64,000 bases of DNA, from positions 46,741,513 to 46,805,512 of the forward strand of contig OZ024861.1 of assembly GCA_964017155.1 (NCBI GenBank), read 5' to 3'. The stretch comes from Oasisia sp. SBJ-2009 (taxonomy: Eukaryota > Annelida > Polychaeta > Sabellida > Siboglinidae). Below, in pieces: positions 61,860 to 64,000 of this stretch. Numbering within the stretch: the first letter of the stretch is position 1; every line of letters starts with the position of its first letter. The position numbers were made by a program, and so were the translations under genes. The notes beneath the pieces were generated by a model. The model made no database searches, had not been told where the DNA came from, and saw only the letters and a list, made by a program, of their open reading frames with translations.

Positions 61860-62279
61860 TACACCTATAGGCCTATTTATTAGAGTAACGGGTCGCGACC
61901 CAAAATTAGGTCGTCAAGTTATTTTTAGGGGGTCACCAATAGTCTCCATGGTGTCCAAACCGTCTTTATTGTCATGCATGGCTGTACCAGATGCACATGA
62001 ATGAATCATATGTGCTAAATGTTGATTAAAATTAATGTTAATATATGCATACCCGTACGATCGACTATATAATTATCAAACAGCATTTTATTTTGCAAGT
62101 AGACCTATAGTTGATGTAAACTGTTCCTTTTGCGCTAATCTGGTATGGACAAGTTATTAAAGTTCCCATTGGTGCAATAAAGGGTTCCAATATCGATTTT
62201 CTTCAAAATTAGTCGTCCACGTATGTACATGAATTGCTGTTGCCGACATATATCTAATCATGTCAATGCACATATATGC
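61860..62279. other. Upstream of HGD, nothing recognised
   Basis: No gene or repeat supported. Confidence 0.35.
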
Positions 62280-62470
62280 TCTTCTCTATCTCTGGCACAT
62301 CCCTTTTAAAATTGACTCCTCTTTTAACGTCAGCCAATGAGATAGCCTACGAGGAGGGTGATCGGCCTCCGGTCATGTGGTATGATATTTTTGATTACTT
62401 CAGCCACACGCTGTTCGTGTTACATGCAATGTTTAGGACGTGAATGGTTCATTCATCCGCACATATGGAA
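62280..62470. mobile_element. Dispersed repeat family B, copy 2
   Basis: ctcttctctatctctggcac, gatcggcctccggtcatgtg, acttcagccacacgctgttc, gttacatgcaatgtttagga match copies at 16610 and 63230. Confidence 0.65.
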
Positions 62471-62854
62471 TCACTCCCATGCGTTCCCGTTGTAGCCATT
62501 TAATGTTGCCGCATACCGCATGGCGCGTCTCCATGACGCTTCCGTACATATGGAATCTTAGTGAAAAACCGCGCTGATTGGCTTATGTTCCATCATATGC
62601 GTCTGTGACGTCATGAAACGTTACCGTAGCCACGAGTTGGCGTGTCGAGAACGACACCGATACTACAGCGGCTACAAACGAGACCAACATCTCGCACACC
62701 TATACGCACGCCTCGCATGAAGAACTGATACATATACGGCAAACAAGTTTCATAGACACACGACTATGGGACACGTGAAGTCACTGAACGAGTGTGGGGT
62801 GCAACCGTTTACGCCAATAGGCCAACTCGATCCTCGGTCGGAACACCCACATTC

Positions 62855-63125
62855 AGAGGTAAGATTGTGATACTTCTTCTTCTTCTTCTCCCCCTTGGCC
62901 TTTTCCCTGGCACTCTCATGTCATCAACTGCTCTCACTTCGTTTTCTTCCATTCTCTGCATGTGTCCATACCAGCGTAGTCTCATTTCTCTTACTTTCTC
63001 TTGTATGCTACTCACACTTAGCTCCTTTCTGATGTCCACACTCTTTACTCTGTCTCTCAGTGTTACTCCTTTTATTTTTCTCAACATCCTCAAAAATATA
63101 TCTAATTCAGTCTTGTCTGTCATGG
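62855..63125 (-). mobile_element. LINE 3' fragment (reverse transcriptase C-terminus)
   Basis: Minus-strand frame contains FLRMLRKIKGVTLRDRV, SIQEKVREMRLRWYGHMQRM and VPGKRPRGRRRRRS, the C-terminal domain of RTE/BovB-like reverse transcriptases. Only this tail is present. Confidence 0.8.
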
Positions 63126-63229
63126 TAGTTATTCACATACACATTGACGCATGCGCATAGTCCGAACAGGTAATGTCCAAAGACAGCCATCCTCTAGCGT
63201 CAGGGTAGCTGCGGCTGATGACGTCAGTA

Positions 63230-63500
63230 CTGGTCAGCTCTTCTCTACCAATGGCACACCCCTTTCAAAAACTCGCCTAAAGTCAGCTAACGAAGTCGCC
63301 CACTCGCAGTCTGGTCGGCCTCCGGCCAAATGGTAATTTTGGGTGATTTCAGCCACATGCCGCTCATGTTACAAGCAATGTTTAAGATGTTAATGGGTCA
63401 TTATATTGGGATTCCCACCAGTCTTCCAACTGGGGCGAGTATTTGCACAGTTCCCACGACTGGCGCAGTAGCGACTGGCTTTATGACGACAACTGGGAGA
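63230..63500. mobile_element. Dispersed repeat family B, copy 3
   Basis: tcggcctccggccaaatggt, ggtgatttcagccacatgcc and gggtcattatattgggattc match the copy at 16610-16965. Confidence 0.65.
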
Positions 63501-63604
63501 TGACGACTGTAGTGGACGTGTCGACATGTTGTTAAATCCTTTTAAATGTATTAGTGCTGTGAATTTTTGCTCGCTCAGTATCTAGTCCAGGTTCCGGGGC
63601 AAAC

Positions 63605-63903
63605 CGCCCTTACAAAAAATAGCATTCAAATACCATTCAAATACCATTGGTTTTTGAATGTTTTTTGAATGGTACTTGAATGGTCCTAGGGGGTATAATG
63701 GCCAATGGTATTTGAATGCTATCTGAATGGTTTTTTGAATGATATTTTAATGGTATTTTGGATTCTTTGTATCGTTCAGTGGTATCGAATGGTATTTTAA
63801 ATTACCGTTCAGAATACCACTGAATCCTGCTGAAATATCACTGATACTGAATTGTATTCAATGGTAATTAATGGTATACCATTGTCTCTTTTTTGTAAGG
63901 GCG
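63605..63903. mobile_element. 299-bp MITE with CGCCCTTACAAAAAA termini
   Basis: Inverted ends cgcccttacaaaaaatag and ctcttttttgtaagggcg. The interior is built from repeated attcaaataccat motifs in both orientations. aac flanks both sides (possible 3-bp duplication). Confidence 0.8.
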
Positions 63904-64000
63904 AACGTAAACGAGACGATGGATCAACGACTAATATCGCCGGGAAACTGAAATACCGATCCGTGATCTCCGATCGTTTCTCATTGGCACGCACCAACGG

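Overview
The window is animal nuclear DNA. It is AT-rich, has long GT-AG introns, many microsatellites and minisatellites, and many non-LTR retrotransposon, hAT, MITE and SINE copies. The repeat mix (RTE-like and CR1/L2-like LINEs, tRNA-derived SINEs, hAT MITEs) and the two host proteins suit a marine invertebrate, perhaps a mollusc or another lophotrochozoan. No sequence here fixes the phylum.

Two complete host genes lie on the minus strand. The first (24190 to 712) is a TRPA-family ankyrin-repeat cation channel. I could join 22 coding exons with consistent phase into about 1196 residues: an N-terminal leader, about 17 ankyrin repeats, six membrane segments with a pore loop, and a C-terminal coiled coil. 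The second (61740 to 44766) is homogentisate 1,2-dioxygenase (HGD) of tyrosine catabolism: 15 coding exons, about 471 residues, with all iron ligands and the catalytic histidine present. The two genes have no obvious functional link.

Between them (24.4-43 kb) is a graveyard of nested mobile elements: a broken Ty3/Gypsy pol split by a hAT element, a 2.7 kb Mutator-like element carrying a decayed PHD-finger fragment, a PIF/Harbinger transposase fragment, two RTE-like LINEs, and a CR1/L2-like LINE whose reverse-transcriptase core has been removed in frame. A further LINE lies inside a MITE in the last HGD intron. Many insertions are supported by target-site duplications (TSDs) or by an empty site elsewhere in the window.

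The most unusual signal is a set of minisatellites whose repeat unit is built on a 3' splice site of the host genes. Four introns (TRPA introns 16, 17 and 21; HGD intron 2) carry tandem copies of the acceptor or of the first exon bases, and a fifth (TRPA intron 1) probably does. Some transcripts therefore contain 3 to 14 decoy or duplicated splice-site regions just upstream of the real exon. I know of no name for this pattern and rank it as the main thing to check.
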